Positions 34,954 to 46,793 of a stretch of DNA of 64,000 nt are shown here, piece after piece (positions within the stretch are counted from its first letter, which is position 1; every line of letters starts with the position of its first letter). A program made the position numbers and the translations under genes. This DNA is from Plantago ovata (lineage: Eukaryota; Streptophyta; Magnoliopsida; Lamiales; Plantaginaceae): positions 42,177,129-42,241,128 of the forward strand of contig CM051455.1 of assembly GCA_028274465.1 (NCBI GenBank). Direction: 5' to 3'. Under the pieces are notes generated by a model. It was not told the DNA's origin and ran no database searches. It was given only the letters and a program-made list of their open reading frames with translations.

Positions 34954-35351
34954 GCGTAAGCCTAATCCAGCCTCTACGCAAACTTATAGCCCAGAAGAGT
35001 TCTGTGGAAGCACTTTTCATATGGAGTAAGGGTGGACTTTCCAATATTGCTTTCAACTACATTTAGTTGTATGTGTGTGTTTTTGGTTAGTTTATTGCAT
35101 TTAGTTTTCCTTGATGTATAAAGCTTCTTAATGTTTATTGCATCAACTGGTTGTGTTATATGAATAAACATTGGCCTATTTTGTAGAATAATCTGTTACA
35201 GTACTTCACAATTAATAATATCTTAAGCCTAATTTCCAATGGAAGTTGCTGAGCATGAAAACTGTTATTCTCATTATCTGGCTTTAACCTGCAAGAATAC
35301 AGCATACGTGGCCTAATGAAGAAATCTTGCATCATGTTTAATCTAATCACT
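34954..35351. other. Spacer between gene relics
   Basis: AT-rich, no gene seen. Confidence 0.4.
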
Positions 35352-35442
35352 TACTCTTAAAAAGATGATTCTCTAAGCTTCCCTTTTGCATGAATTCATA
35401 GACAAGCAGGAACCCTCCGTCTTCCATGCAGTAAAGATGTCC
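35352..35442 (-). pseudogene. Receptor-like cytoplasmic kinase fragment (subdomain V)
   Basis: The minus strand translates as [20 protein letters not shown] followed by [11 protein letters not shown]. The [17 protein letters not shown] phrase is diagnostic of RLCK-VII/PBS1-like kinases (hinge and helix D). No other kinase subdomain is found on either side, so it is a small orphan exon piece. Confidence 0.8.
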
Positions 35443-36358
35443 TGTTGCTGAAGTACTTCGTTAATGGTGCTGCAATATAGTTTACAGCTTCAAGACTGTC
35501 AGAGACAAATTCATGCACCAATGGCAATGGATACAAGTATGATGAAGAAGATTAAAATTCAAGTAACGGTAAATGACACTTGGTATGGGTTCATGCTGAA
35601 TAATAAAATCTCTCTGTCCATTAACATGGCATTGTAACTTCAGACTTAGTTCCATATCAAAGTTCACACTTGTATTTGTTTTGTTTCCATTTGTTCTGGT
35701 ACCTGTATTTCTACAAGAAGATACAGACAAATATAAAGTCTTAACAGATCTCAAATGCTGTGATAAATCGATACCTGATAAATATTGAGATGCCGGCAAA
35801 GTCCTTACTCTTGTCTGGTTTTGCTTTTCGAACTGAATGCCATGGAAAAATCTGTGATAAAGCATACATTATAGACTTTTATGCATCTCTTTCTCCATCT
35901 GTGTGTAAATGTAGTAAGTAGAGCTTCATAATCATACATATCTGTTCTTGCTACTTGCTACATCAGAGCTCGGAATTTGGGCATAATTACAATTTGTTTC
36001 CACTTTAATGTACTAATATTATTTTGTGAAATCGTACATCTTCATTCCTTCAGTCTCACATCAAGCTTCTTTTCCTTGAAGATTATTGATAATGAAGAAT
36101 TTTGTGCAATATTTTATGTATCTGTGTGTAAATGTAGTAAGTAGAGGGGTGCATGTGCAAAGTTTTAAACTTGATACCAATCCTTCATCCCTCTTGTGCA
36201 CAGTCCTGCTTGTGCATGGTGAGAACAGAAGAACATATCTACCCTGTGAAAGAAATTACTTGGAATGTGACTTGTTGACTACTACTAATTCCTAGAATAC
36301 TAGTAATACTGTAATAATTGTATCTCAATTCTCTGGTTCACAAATCACAACGGAACTT
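35443..36358. other. Spacer between gene relics
   Basis: Short frames only; no family recognised. Confidence 0.4.
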
Positions 36359-36765
36359 ATGAAACCATGCATCAATGGCTTCTTTCAGCTGCCTTATATG
36401 ATGATGTCCTTCATCTTTACATCACTAGTAGCTTGTGCTAATCCTAATCATTCTACAGATGAAATTTTCATCAACTGTGGCTCAACTGGAGCTGCAGTTG
36501 GACCAGATGGCAGACGATGGTCCGGAGATAAGCATCCGAACTTTACGGTACATGGCTAGTCGACTAAATCGCCTGTTGCTGAAGAACTGGCTGTTTCTGG
36601 TTATCCAGTTCCTTACAAGAACTGAGTCGGCTCGTTCCTCTACACACTACTCCCACTCAGAGACTTTGGCCCATCGCATCCAATCTCTATTTTCATCTAT
36701 TTTCTATGGAAGCCTGTCTGAAGAGAGTAGCAAGTGGAGGGCAACGAGGTATGTTTCGATCTAAG
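36359..36765 (+). pseudogene. Malectin-like receptor kinase (CrRLK1L-type) N-terminal fragment
   Basis: Reads MKPCINGFFQLPYMMMSFIF (signal-peptide-like), then DEIFINCGSTGAAVGPDGRR WSGD, the opening of the malectin-like ectodomain of FERONIA-type and related receptor kinases. An in-frame TAG at about 36557 interrupts it. The same frame continues STKSPVAEELAVSGYPVPYK before another stop, and later family-like pieces appear in other frames. No transmembrane or kinase part follows. It is a broken relic. Confidence 0.8.
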
Positions 36766-37299
36766 CCCCAGCAATATACACTCGGTATCCGGTATTGTGA
36801 ATAGTGGAGCGTCTTTTGACCCGTCAGATCATTCTGTTGGCTAGCTCTATGTGCTGTAAGTGAAATCACAGTTCCCTAATATGATCTTCTGTAGTTTTGG
36901 TTAGTTATGACGAAGTCCATTGCATCTGTATCTGTTATTTCTATTTTTGTATATTATTATTCCTTTTTGCTGTTGTTTGTTTGAGATTGTTGAGGGAATA
37001 CATAGTCTCGAACTCTTGATTGATAATTGCAAATATAGCTTATCTTGTCTAACAATGTTTTATGTCTTTCTAGTATGCTAGCTTTCTTTCACATCATATT
37101 TCAATACTGTCTTATGTTAGTTGCAATCATACTCAGTTGTTTTCTTCTGCATATTTGATGGTTAATTTATTTTTTTATTTTATTTTTATTGATTTATTTA
37201 ATAATTATTATTATTATTTTATTTTTTTATATGCAACTAGACTTTATTAATCACGCAAAATTGGAAGGGACTCGAGATACAAGCTGGGACTCCCACCCC

Positions 37300-37346
<47 letters not shown>

Positions 37347-37987
37347 GTCTATAAATCGAACCGGTTGACATCACTGCGACATTCCAATTTATGTCCCGAG
37401 TACATTTGATTCACCAAAAGCACTTTCAGATTAGGTAGGAAGATCTCAAGACTACATTTACTGTTATGGTAAATTAAGAATATAAATATATGGATTATAC
37501 TTAACAAACTTGAAGGTTCGACATTCTCCAACTGGAAAATAGGCATTGCAGCGGATACCAGTACCTTTTCTGGTCTTGTAACCTGGGTATTAGTCGCAAA
37601 CCAACCTCCGTACCAAGTTTCTCAATCTCCCACAGATGGAGGGGGTGACTAGTTTTGTGTGTTACATGCACTTATCCATCTACTTTCAGCATTCTTCGCG
37701 CATTCTTCACGAATCCCCAAACGACTTCCTGATGATGCGCTGAACTAAGTACTCGGCGAAACATCTCCATTTATTAGATTAGTAGTACTACACATTTAGA
37801 TCAATTGAACAAGCACATGAATTATAGCTGTTGAACAAGCACATGAATTATAGCTGTTGACTATAAGTACTACTACATGTGTGTATATAATTTTACAGAT
37901 ATCATCCCAAGTTTTAACGGAGAAAAGAAGCAAGCATTTCGGTGAATGAATTTGCAGGATACCACTCTTCCAGATTTGCTCCCTGAA
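36766..37987. other. Intergenic DNA with simple repeats
   Basis: A (TTA)n microsatellite spans about 37301-37346, and a 26-bp unit (TTGAACAAGCACATGAATTA plus TAGCTG) occurs twice at 37805-37856. The last 100-200 bp before 37988 should be the CACTIN 3' UTR. No gene seen. Confidence 0.55.
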
Positions 37988-40900
37988 TCAGCGACGATAG
38001 CGATAACGTTTGAAGTTGAAGTATACATGTAAAATCCCTCGTTCAAATGTGCATTTGAATCCCTTCTTGTGCGAGTATTCCCATTCTTTGTTGACAATGC
38101 GGAAAGCCTGCACATACCAAATCAACAAGGTTTAGTGGGTTCAATGGTTTTTTAAGACATACTTCCAACCCTCCACCCACCAAGTAGATAGTGAGAAATT
38201 GAAATCTGCAGTTTACAAAATGAAATTGGAGCATAAATGCTTACGATGTCTTCATAAGGTGGACCAGCATGAAACCTTATAATGCAAGTTTCAGAGCTGT
38301 CACCATCTTTATCAATGGTATATGTTGGAGCCTTGGACTTGTCAACTAGATCAGGATAAAAGATGTTAAATTTGTAGCCCTGGACGATCTTCGGGGGCGG
38401 GTTATCGTGGTCGTAATGTGTTTGGTTGTATTTGTTCCATTCATAGCCGGTGTGAACCCTATTGAAATACTTCGGCTTTCTTGGGCGATACTTGTCATGC
38501 CACCAGTACACCTGATGTAACATAGAAATATGAGCATGTAAGTAATCATTGAAGAAACTTCTTAATTCCTCTAATTGAAGATAACTCAAAAAGATGAGAG
38601 TCAAAAATAATACACCGACCTGAGAATCAAGGTTGATTTCATCACTCGAGCCAAAGACAGCATCACCTTCCTCCATGGCTCCCATAGTTTTGAAGGCACT
38701 TCTCTCAAAGTTATCTTCCTGGGGAGTTGGCTTTGAACTTGAAGATGCTAGTTCTTGGACACGCCGCTCTTCCAACACAGCAATACGTCTCCTTTCCTGT
38801 AGGGAAATGCGCAGGAGTCAGGTTATGTACTGTCAACTTGTGTGTTTTACATAAGAAGTACTACTTATTTACTAGAAGCAGCAACTGGACAGGGACAAAT
38901 TGCTAGAAGACAACACTTGGATTGAAATTTAATGGTTACCAGCCAGCAAACAATCACTGCAAACACTTGACAGTTGATCAAATACAAGAACGGAATATTT
39001 GCAGGTGCAAAAGTTAGAAATCAAGGTATACCAAGAACTAGGGCATAACAATTGCAAAGTTTATCAAGAAGGCTGCAGGCAGCAATACATACTTCAAAGA
39101 TGACATACTGATCCATGAAATTAGAAAATATAACATTGATTAAATGGACTAGTGAATTGATCAGAGGCATGCAAGTTTGTGTGCATTGTTGCATCTTTTG
39201 TCCTGTTATCTATGCATAGTTACCAATCAGCACCCGGCATATAGGTTACACAGACCAGGCAAATATAAGTAATAGCTTTCTCAAATAGGCAACTGGGCAA
39301 ATGAAATACAAATCACAGACAAATTTATTGAAGAAAATAAAAGCAAGCATGAGGACACAAATGTACCAGAATGGCCTTGTCCACATCAGGGTCAATGGCA
39401 TCTTCATCTTCGTCACCATGCAACAGTTGGGGAGAATATGATCCATCTGGTTCTTCATCATAAACCTCTGCCTCCGTCATGGGCATTGGAGAGAGAGCTT
39501 CAGCACCTGCATAAATAAGGATTATCCGGCAAAGTAACTGAGGCCATCCATGAATCCGGAAAAGCAACTGGAACTATTTATGAATCCAGAAAAGCAAATG
39601 AACACCAGAAATGATATTATACCCTCAATATCTTCATCAGAATCCAGCCTTTCAAATTCTGGACTGTTTTCTTTCTTGATATTTTCTTCACCCCCTGATT
39701 GTGTCTCCAGGCGCTCCAAATGCTTCCGCAGCATCTTGGCATGGATATCCCGTAGACAAGCCTAAATGTGTGACAAATGTCAAAACTGATACGAGGTCAA
39801 AAAAGCAAGACCCGCAGGGTGCAAACGTACCTTTGCTTTGTAGATGTGCAAACGTTTAAGGACAGCTTCCCAATATTCAACCACCTTGGCAGTCCCAGAT
39901 CTCATTTGTGACTCAATCTTGGTTTGCATGGTTTCTAGTTCGCCATAACTCTTCCCTTGCAGAAGATTCTTAACATCTGCTTCAATACTGGCATGTAGAC
40001 CTCTTTCTTCACCGGTCATCTCTGGTGGTAACTGCTCTCCACGGACTCTGGCACGTTCTAATGTATCCCTTTTCCTTGCTTCAGCTAGTTCCCAATCAGA
40101 AACCACCAAGAGTGCCTGTTGCAGTATCAAACATGATGTTACAAGTAAAGACCAAAATATCCAGGGATAACAGACCCTAGGTTGCATCCATGGAAAAGAA
40201 AAACATCAAATGAGGAATTAGACAAGTTCATAATCGACCAGGCAGCGTACATCATACTCTTTTAGCAGGTTCATAAAGTAGAGAAAAGATGATCAGTCAT
40301 ATAGTAGCTACTATAAGAGAAAACTCGACATGCTCTACTCATTTCATCTTCAGGATATAAGAAAACGGAAACACACATTTCTAGCATTGCCGGAAAAACA
40401 GGTTGCTTGTAAACTATACGTAGGCAATCCATAATTCATCAAGATATTCTAAATGATGAAAATAGAAAGAAAATTCTAATGCCAGCCATCGGGAGGAATT
40501 TAAGACTCTTGGGGTAAACGAAAACAATTTAACATTAAGGCTCTATAATAACTACTCCCTCCTATCTTTTTTAGTTGTCATTTTAGGAATTTCACACATA
40601 TTAAGGAGGACCTATTACAAACATTTTAGTTATGAAAATTATTCTTAAAAGCCTATTAATATTAATATAATATTGCATTGATAGTAGTGACTATAGGGAC
40701 AAAAGAGACTTAAGCCTATTAGTATCAATTATTATACCTAAAATGACAACTATTTGTGTTATAACAAAATTTCTAAAGTGACAACTAAATAAGATTCTTT
40801 GTTTTCGAGAAGGATAATCCACTCCGCAAATATCGATTAAAACTTGAACCCTTGTATAGGTATGCAATTTCAGAAAGCACAACAATGGAAATAGGTAGAG

Positions 40901-43900
40901 GGAGTAGAAAACAAATAACAGGCAAATAAGTAGAAGACATCATTCCCTAGCAATACTAGGTTAATTAAACAGATAAATACAATAAAATAGAAGTAATAAT
41001 ACCTCCCAATATTGTATGTGGGTAGGAGTAGCCCTGTCTAAATCCAGGTGCATCTTTATATCATCATGCAGTTCTTCCATTTCTTTCACGGTCAAACCCT
41101 ACAATAACACAATACAGCCCAATATCAACACAGTAAAAATTGCAAAAGAAACAGAATAGGCTGACCCTCAAATATGTATTTTATAAGACTTTTCTATGTC
41201 CCAGAGCTGCGTAATTAAATTTTGAACATATACTGCAATATAAAAATATCAAAAGCAGCATATAGATGAATAAAAGAAACATACTCTAAAGACCGTGTAC
41301 GGTTCATTAATTTCTAATCCGAAGTCATCATCTGAAGGATCGAGATGCTTGGTGAGTATATCAATTGGCTTTGTACGGCCTTCCTTCAACCGAATCTCCG
41401 ACCTCATTTTACTTTGATCAAAATGGAACTGTAAAAGAGATATTTAAATATCAAGATGTGGTTATATTGTTAAGTCGCAAAGCATCTTACGCACTAACAA
41501 ATAAACAGCAAGACGTGAATAATTGGAAAAATGCTGCCAGTCAAATATTTCACCTCTTCTTCTTTCTTCTCCCAGTCTTGGAACTCGGCTCTAGCACGCT
41601 CCCTAGCCAATATTGCCTGTAAAGGAGGTCGTAATATTTCAGAATATGGTGGGAGTGTCAAATTAACATGATCAGCCAATAAAAACAGAAGTTGACCCAT
41701 ACAGTCTCAAAGCATATTGTCATAGAGAAACCCATTTTCAAATAAAAGATGTGATAGAATCGTACCATCTCTTCCTCATGCTGGGCTTTCTCAATGGCCC
41801 TCTCCTCCCTTCTCTTTTTCACCTTCTCTATCTCAGCCTACAATACAAGAACAGCGATAAATATTCTCTAACTTGGGAATGAGTCAGCAACATGTGAAAT
41901 TCAGGATGCAGATATAACAAATGCAGGAGGAGACAAGACAGTATGTAAGACTATGAAAGGGTTCTCTTTCAGTAGCTTTTCATCAATTATTTTGCACCCC
42001 ATGATATCCTCACCATTCAATTCAAACAAATTCACTACATGATTTGAAGTTTTCAACCTCCAGTAAAAACGCAAGAAGGCCAAAGCTTGACAGGTGAGAG
42101 GAATCAACAAATTACTCAACATAACAAAAGATATCATTGTCACCTTACAAGGAAATGAAAAAAACAGAGACCATTTATGCATACTCCTTCCGACCTGCTC
42201 TTCACTTGCCACTTATTTTGGGCATCTAGATGAAGACCGAAACAAAAGTATAAGCTTTAAGGGGGTGTTCAAGTATGAGAGGGAATGAAAAGACAGTGAT
42301 AAAAAGTTGATCTATTGGGTATGTAAAATTTCTACTGGACAGCATAAAGTTGCAAAGTGGGAAGTAATCAGCGGGACAGAGGGAGCATACACTTTCTAGT
42401 TTCACAGTCACATATTCAGCTTGGTAAAGGAAAGTGGGAAGTAATCAGCGGGACGGAGGGAGCATACACTTTCTAGTTTCACAGTCACAGATTCAGCTTG
42501 GTAAAGGAAAACAAAGAACAGATGCATGACGAAATTCTTACATTTAGAATCGCTTGCATGGTTACACTCTATCCTTAGCTAGACATTTTTCACGCTTTCC
42601 ACAGAATAAGAGACTACTTTTCTATGCTCAAGTTTTTACTTCAATTCATCCAAGGTAGAGAAACTTATGCAGGAAACATAATATCATCATTACAACTAGA
42701 TCAATTGAAGAAAAAACTATAAAAGACAGAATGGAAGAAAATGGTCATGGTTATGAATGAGGGCTGAGTTTCATACCATTAGGTAATAAATTAATAATTC
42801 ATCAATTACTTTGACCTAAAAAATGATCATATTCGAAGTTTGAAATGTAGTCAAAAGATTACCATTCTTTCTCTTTGCCTCTTCTTCTCAGCTTTGACGG
42901 AGAACTCATCAAGAGGCACACCCTGAGTTACATCACGCTCAATTTTTTTGCGCCAAACAAACCTAGCATTCAAAAATTTGTGTGTCATTGGGGAGGTTGA
43001 AGATATCAACAGACCTCTGTTACATGTTGCTTCAGGTAAATAATTAGTTTATTCTTATATTGAGGGAAAACATGCTAACAAGATGCATTGCTGCAGTTTT
43101 GTTGATACATTAAGTGTATAAGAATAAGACTATGCCAAGCCAACCATTTGCTATGTCACGAAGAAAACATTGTAATATCAATTAGGCTATTGGTAAGATA
43201 ATAATAAAATTATTATATTGCATCATTGTAAGTACTTGCCTAGAAAATAAGGAAGACACACGAACTCAACATAGAGATAGAAAAGATGACTTACTTCTCA
43301 TTAAGATTGTTGTCTCCAAAAGGATTTGAATCATTAGAATACCCAGAAACTGTATGTGCCTTCAACTTTTTTGCAACTTTCATGGCCTACTATCATCAAC
43401 GATAGGAAGAAGATCAGAGAAATCATAATTGCACGTGACATTAATTGCTGGTATAAAAGTGATAAAAACAAGTATCAACCACAAAAGAAGTGAAGGGGGA
43501 AAAATAAAGCGAATTTAAAAGAAAACATAGAAGCTACTGAAATTAGATAACAGAATCAATGATTGTTAGAAGCTCTCCTCTTTCTCCCTGCCACGCTCAT
43601 TTTCTTCTGCCTTTCTTCACTACACTATTGCATACCTTTTACCACAATCAGTATCTCAACAAACTAGGGTTTCGTATATAAGGAGCAGTGTAGGGCTGGT
43701 GGAATTGAATTGCATTGATACAATTGAAACCAACAAATCATGCATGTTCTCTTCCCTTCCGCACATCATTCATTGCCCACGTCTTTCTCCCTCAATTCTC
43801 TATATCAGAACTATTTTGTGTCACCCCGGATATCATCAACTTTGATTTTCATCAAAACAAACAGCAAATAAACAGTTGGAATTAAAAAAAATGAAATCAA

Positions 43901-45327
43901 CAGTGTTCATGCTCGCCTTTTTCTGTTTGCCTCATTCGTCTTCTTCAGCTTTTGCACTCACTTCTGTAATTTTACACCGTACATGGTATTTTGACAAACT
44001 CAGGAATCAGGATTGTCGAATATAAAGGCTATCAACACTTAGTTCTCGGAATCAGACAGACAAACAAACTTTTCCTAAATGTTCATCTTACTCTCCCTGT
44101 TCTTCAGCATTCATGCTCACTTCTCTATTACGAACCATTTGATACCTTACTAGCTAGTCTGACGAACTCAGGTTCAAAAATATAAAATACAAACTTTAGA
44201 GGTGTAATAGTTTGCCATAGTGCCTGTTGCAACATCAGCAACTTATTTAAACTAATAACTAATCATTGCTTACTTGTAGTTGTAGCAGAAGCACAAAAGA
44301 AGTGTGTGTGAAATCTGATTCTGCAACCAACTCAAAAGGGAACTGCATTAGACTGATTTAGTGAAGAACTTCCAAAGGTAATCTCACAAAACAGCTTCTT
44401 TTTAGAACTTCAACAAGCAGCGCATTTGCAAAGCGGCACTGGAGAAATAAACTTCTTATATGTCCTCCCCTCTATCTCCCAGCCCCAACTCCTTCAGCTT
44501 TCTCCCCAACTTCTCTATTCCATATGATGATTTATGTACATCAATCAGTATTTTGAAAAACCCAGGCTTCTAATTTTAAAAGGAATAATTAAGAGCTGTT
44601 GAAATCAAACTACAGAAATTAACACTTCCTATCTGCTCTCCTATTTCTCTCGGGCTCCTCCATCTTCTTCAGCATTCTTCCTCACTTCTCTCTATCATAT
44701 CTTGTTTTTACCTCAATAAGTATATTCTAAATCAAGTTCCACAAGATTTTTAAAACGAAACAGACTAACACTAACTTAAACCCACCCATGAAAACCAGTA
44801 CATGGCACCACTTTATTCTAATTGTAGCATCATTAATTAACAACAATTTAGCTTCCTGCAGGATAGGGAGCTGCTAGAAATCAAGTCAGTCTTCTCCTGA
44901 CCTCTCCAATTCATATCCTATTTAGCATTACATAGTATAAATGCAACTAAAGTTCCATAACAAACCCAATTATCCAATGAATCAAATAGCAGTTAGATGA
45001 ACATTAATTTATTCCCCTAACATATTGTCAATATACAAAATAATAATAATAAATAAGAACAGGAACAGAGAATTCGGAAAGTAGAAAGCAATAAAATACA
45101 GGTTACAAGCTTGCAATTACCTTTTTGTGAGCTTTCTTAGCAAGGTATTCAGCTATCTCCTCCTCAGATATCTTTCTCTTCCTGCTACTCCGGTGCTTAG
45201 AGTCGCTGTCGGAGGAATGGTGGTGACGGCGGCTCCGGCTTCTACTCCGGCGGGGGCTGTCGGAATCAGAAGCTGAGCCCGATCCGGAATCTGAGTCATC
45301 GCGGCGGCGACGCCTGGACGATGTCAT
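37988..45327 (-). CDS. CACTIN: CACTIN, spliceosome-associated protein
   Basis: Thirteen coding exons on the minus strand, all in phase: 45121-45327, 43295-43386, 42863-42962, 41766-41837, 41554-41616, 41285-41428, 41003-41098, 39831-40115, 39623-39761, 39367-39506, 38620-38796, 38245-38511 and 37988-38107. The product has 633 residues (Arabidopsis CACTIN has about 670). The N-terminus is Arg/Ser-rich (RRSRSRSRRHHHSSDSDSKH), then KISEEEIAEYLAKKA, DSNPFGDNNLNEKFVWRKKI, a charged helical middle rich in Glu/Lys/Arg, YWEAVLKRLHIYKAK, and the conserved C-terminal domain (VYWWHDKYRPRKPKYFNRVH, GYEWNKYNQTHYDHDNPPPK, CIIRFHAGPPYEDIAFRIVN, ending YFNFKRYRYRR). CACTIN works in nuclear pre-mRNA splicing and is essential for embryos in Arabidopsis. 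The exon 11 donor, CAG|GTCGGT, is weak but keeps the phase. Confidence 0.96.
40555..40904. mobile_element. Stowaway-like MITE in CACTIN intron 7
   Basis: A 350-bp element, flanked by TA, with ends CTCCCTCCTATCTTTTTTAG and CAATGGAAATAGGTAGAGGGAG. Inner matching phrases are GTTGTCATTTTAGGAATTT and AAATTTCTAAAGTGACAAC. It lies between exons 7 and 8. Confidence 0.78.
42184..42510. mobile_element. MITE in CACTIN intron 3 with 77-bp tandem duplication
   Basis: Left end CTCCTTCCGACCTGCTC pairs with the right end GCGGGACGGAGGGAG. The right end plus flank, AAAGTGGGAAGTAATCAGCG to CAGCTTGGTAAAGG, is present twice (42354-42430, 42431-42507) with only two differences (GGACAGAGG / GGACGGAGG; CACATATTC / CACAGATTC). 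Confidence 0.78.
43560..44720. repeat. Degenerate tandem repeat of about 165-195 bp in CACTIN intron 1
   Basis: The phrase CTTCTTCAGCxTTxxxCTCACTTCTCTAT, followed by xxCAATCAGTATTTTGACAAACTCAGG, recurs near 43600, 43940, 44101, 44490 and 44665. Weaker pieces between (about 43760) suggest at least six units. It occupies most of the 1.7-kb first intron. Confidence 0.6.
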
Positions 45328-46137
45328 CCCGATCTCTCTCGAAGCCTCTTGTTGTTTCGAAATTGATTAATTGATGTGAATTAGCTTACTTCGTTCTACA
45401 CTCTACTTTTCCGGTTTTCCCCCTTTTGGATTTGAGACCTAATTGCTGCTGTAGTGCTTGTTTCTGTAATTTTGCCCAATAATACGACGACGAACTAGGA
45501 TTTGAATACTATTGGTCTAACGCTTTTAACTTTGTGGACTTACTTCCCTCGACTCACACACCACATCAGATCAGATTTGGACCGGCCCAACAAGAATGTA
45601 CAAATTCAGAAATTAAAACTACATTGAGCCACTCAGGGCATATAATGGTCGACATTCGTAATTGGGGTGTTCTTTCAAAAATTTATTTTCTAGCTTCATT
45701 GACAATGTGGTCAGCACCTGCCTTGTTACATTCTAGGTACACAGCAGCTACTTGTACTTGCTCCCAATTTTACTGTGGATACTATCTTGTTACTTGGTGT
45801 TCAACGTGTCATATGTTGTAAGAGTAGCATTTTAAATTAAATCAAGATGTGGTTGAGCCGATCATATTTGTAAGACTAGGAATACTCCATCCAAAAGAGT
45901 ACATTTATATATCTCAATTAACAGAGAGAGAGAGTAAACAATATGAATATGTTCGATTGGCTAGGAGAGTAAAGTAAATGTAAGTGTCAGGATTTAATTT
46001 GGCATTTAATATGATATTGCTATAACACCTAGGTCAACACTGTAACACGATTGGAGATGCAGAAAATGATCTAGTAGGAGTTGAAGTTGTAAATAGGGGA
46101 TGCAGAGTTCGAACCCTAGCAACGATAAAAGGAGTTA
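45328..46137. other. CACTIN upstream region and intergenic DNA
   Basis: No gene seen. A box B-like GAGTTCGAACCC at about 46107 suggests another tRNA-derived repeat remnant. The 95-codon frame at 45534-45821 shows no family features. Confidence 0.4.
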
Positions 46138-46140
46138 TAA

Positions 46141-46790
46141 GACCATCCGCATTTGCTTTTTTAGCCTAAGGCTAGTTTAAGGGCTTAAACGTGCCTTAGC
46201 CGCGTTTAAGCAGTTTTCAGCATCAGTCACTGCTTAAACGTGGCTAAGGCAAGTTTAAGCCCTGCCACGTTCTTTTTTTTTTTCTTTTTTTTTTTGGTAA
46301 AGAAGAATGAAGATTTGTTGTAAATAATTTCATACGAAATCAAGTTTATAAATGGAAATCACGAATATATTACATTAACTTTTACCGAATTTGAAACACA
46401 CAATATTACAACAAGTTCTGCTTAATTGAAAACAAACAACTGAAAATGCAAAAAAAAATTATAATGGAAACTTACATGGTTTCAGAGTGTTGAGAGTGTT
46501 TTGAGATTAATTAAGAAGGGAAAAATGAGCTGGAGATGTGTGAGCAAACATATCCAAGATTGGTGTCTTTTTATAGATCTCGAAAAGTTATAACCGTTGG
46601 TAATTTTATTTATTTTTAGCATTTTTATTTTAAAAGTTATGACCGTTTGAAGTTTAAACGAATTAAAAAACAAAAAAAGGAGTCCACTGTCAGTGGACTC
46701 CAATGGGCTGGCGCCACACCATTATGTCCGTGGTTTAGAAAACCGCGGACACGGCTTAGCCGCGCCTCCTGCATACAAATGCAGGAGGTC
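46141..46790. mobile_element. PIF/Harbinger-type MITE, 650 bp, TAA duplication
   Basis: Begins GACCATCCGCATTTGCTTTT and ends AAATGCAGGAGGTC, with TAA on each side (46138-46140, 46791-46793). Subterminal GGCTAAGGC / GCCTTAGCC and TTTAAGC / GCTTAAAC motifs repeat in both orientations, and CGCGGACACGGCTTAGCCGCG is palindromic. There is no transposase frame. Confidence 0.8.
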
Positions 46791-46793
46791 TAA

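Noticed and set aside
37349-37546. Minus-strand frame starting MPIFQLENVEPSS, considered as an LRR fragment
   Set aside because: Too short and without a repeating LxxL pattern.
45534-45821. 95-codon frame upstream of CACTIN
   Set aside because: No domain, no conserved composition; probably chance.
46482-46703. 73-codon minus-strand frame
   Set aside because: Lies inside the PIF-type MITE and has no transposase features.
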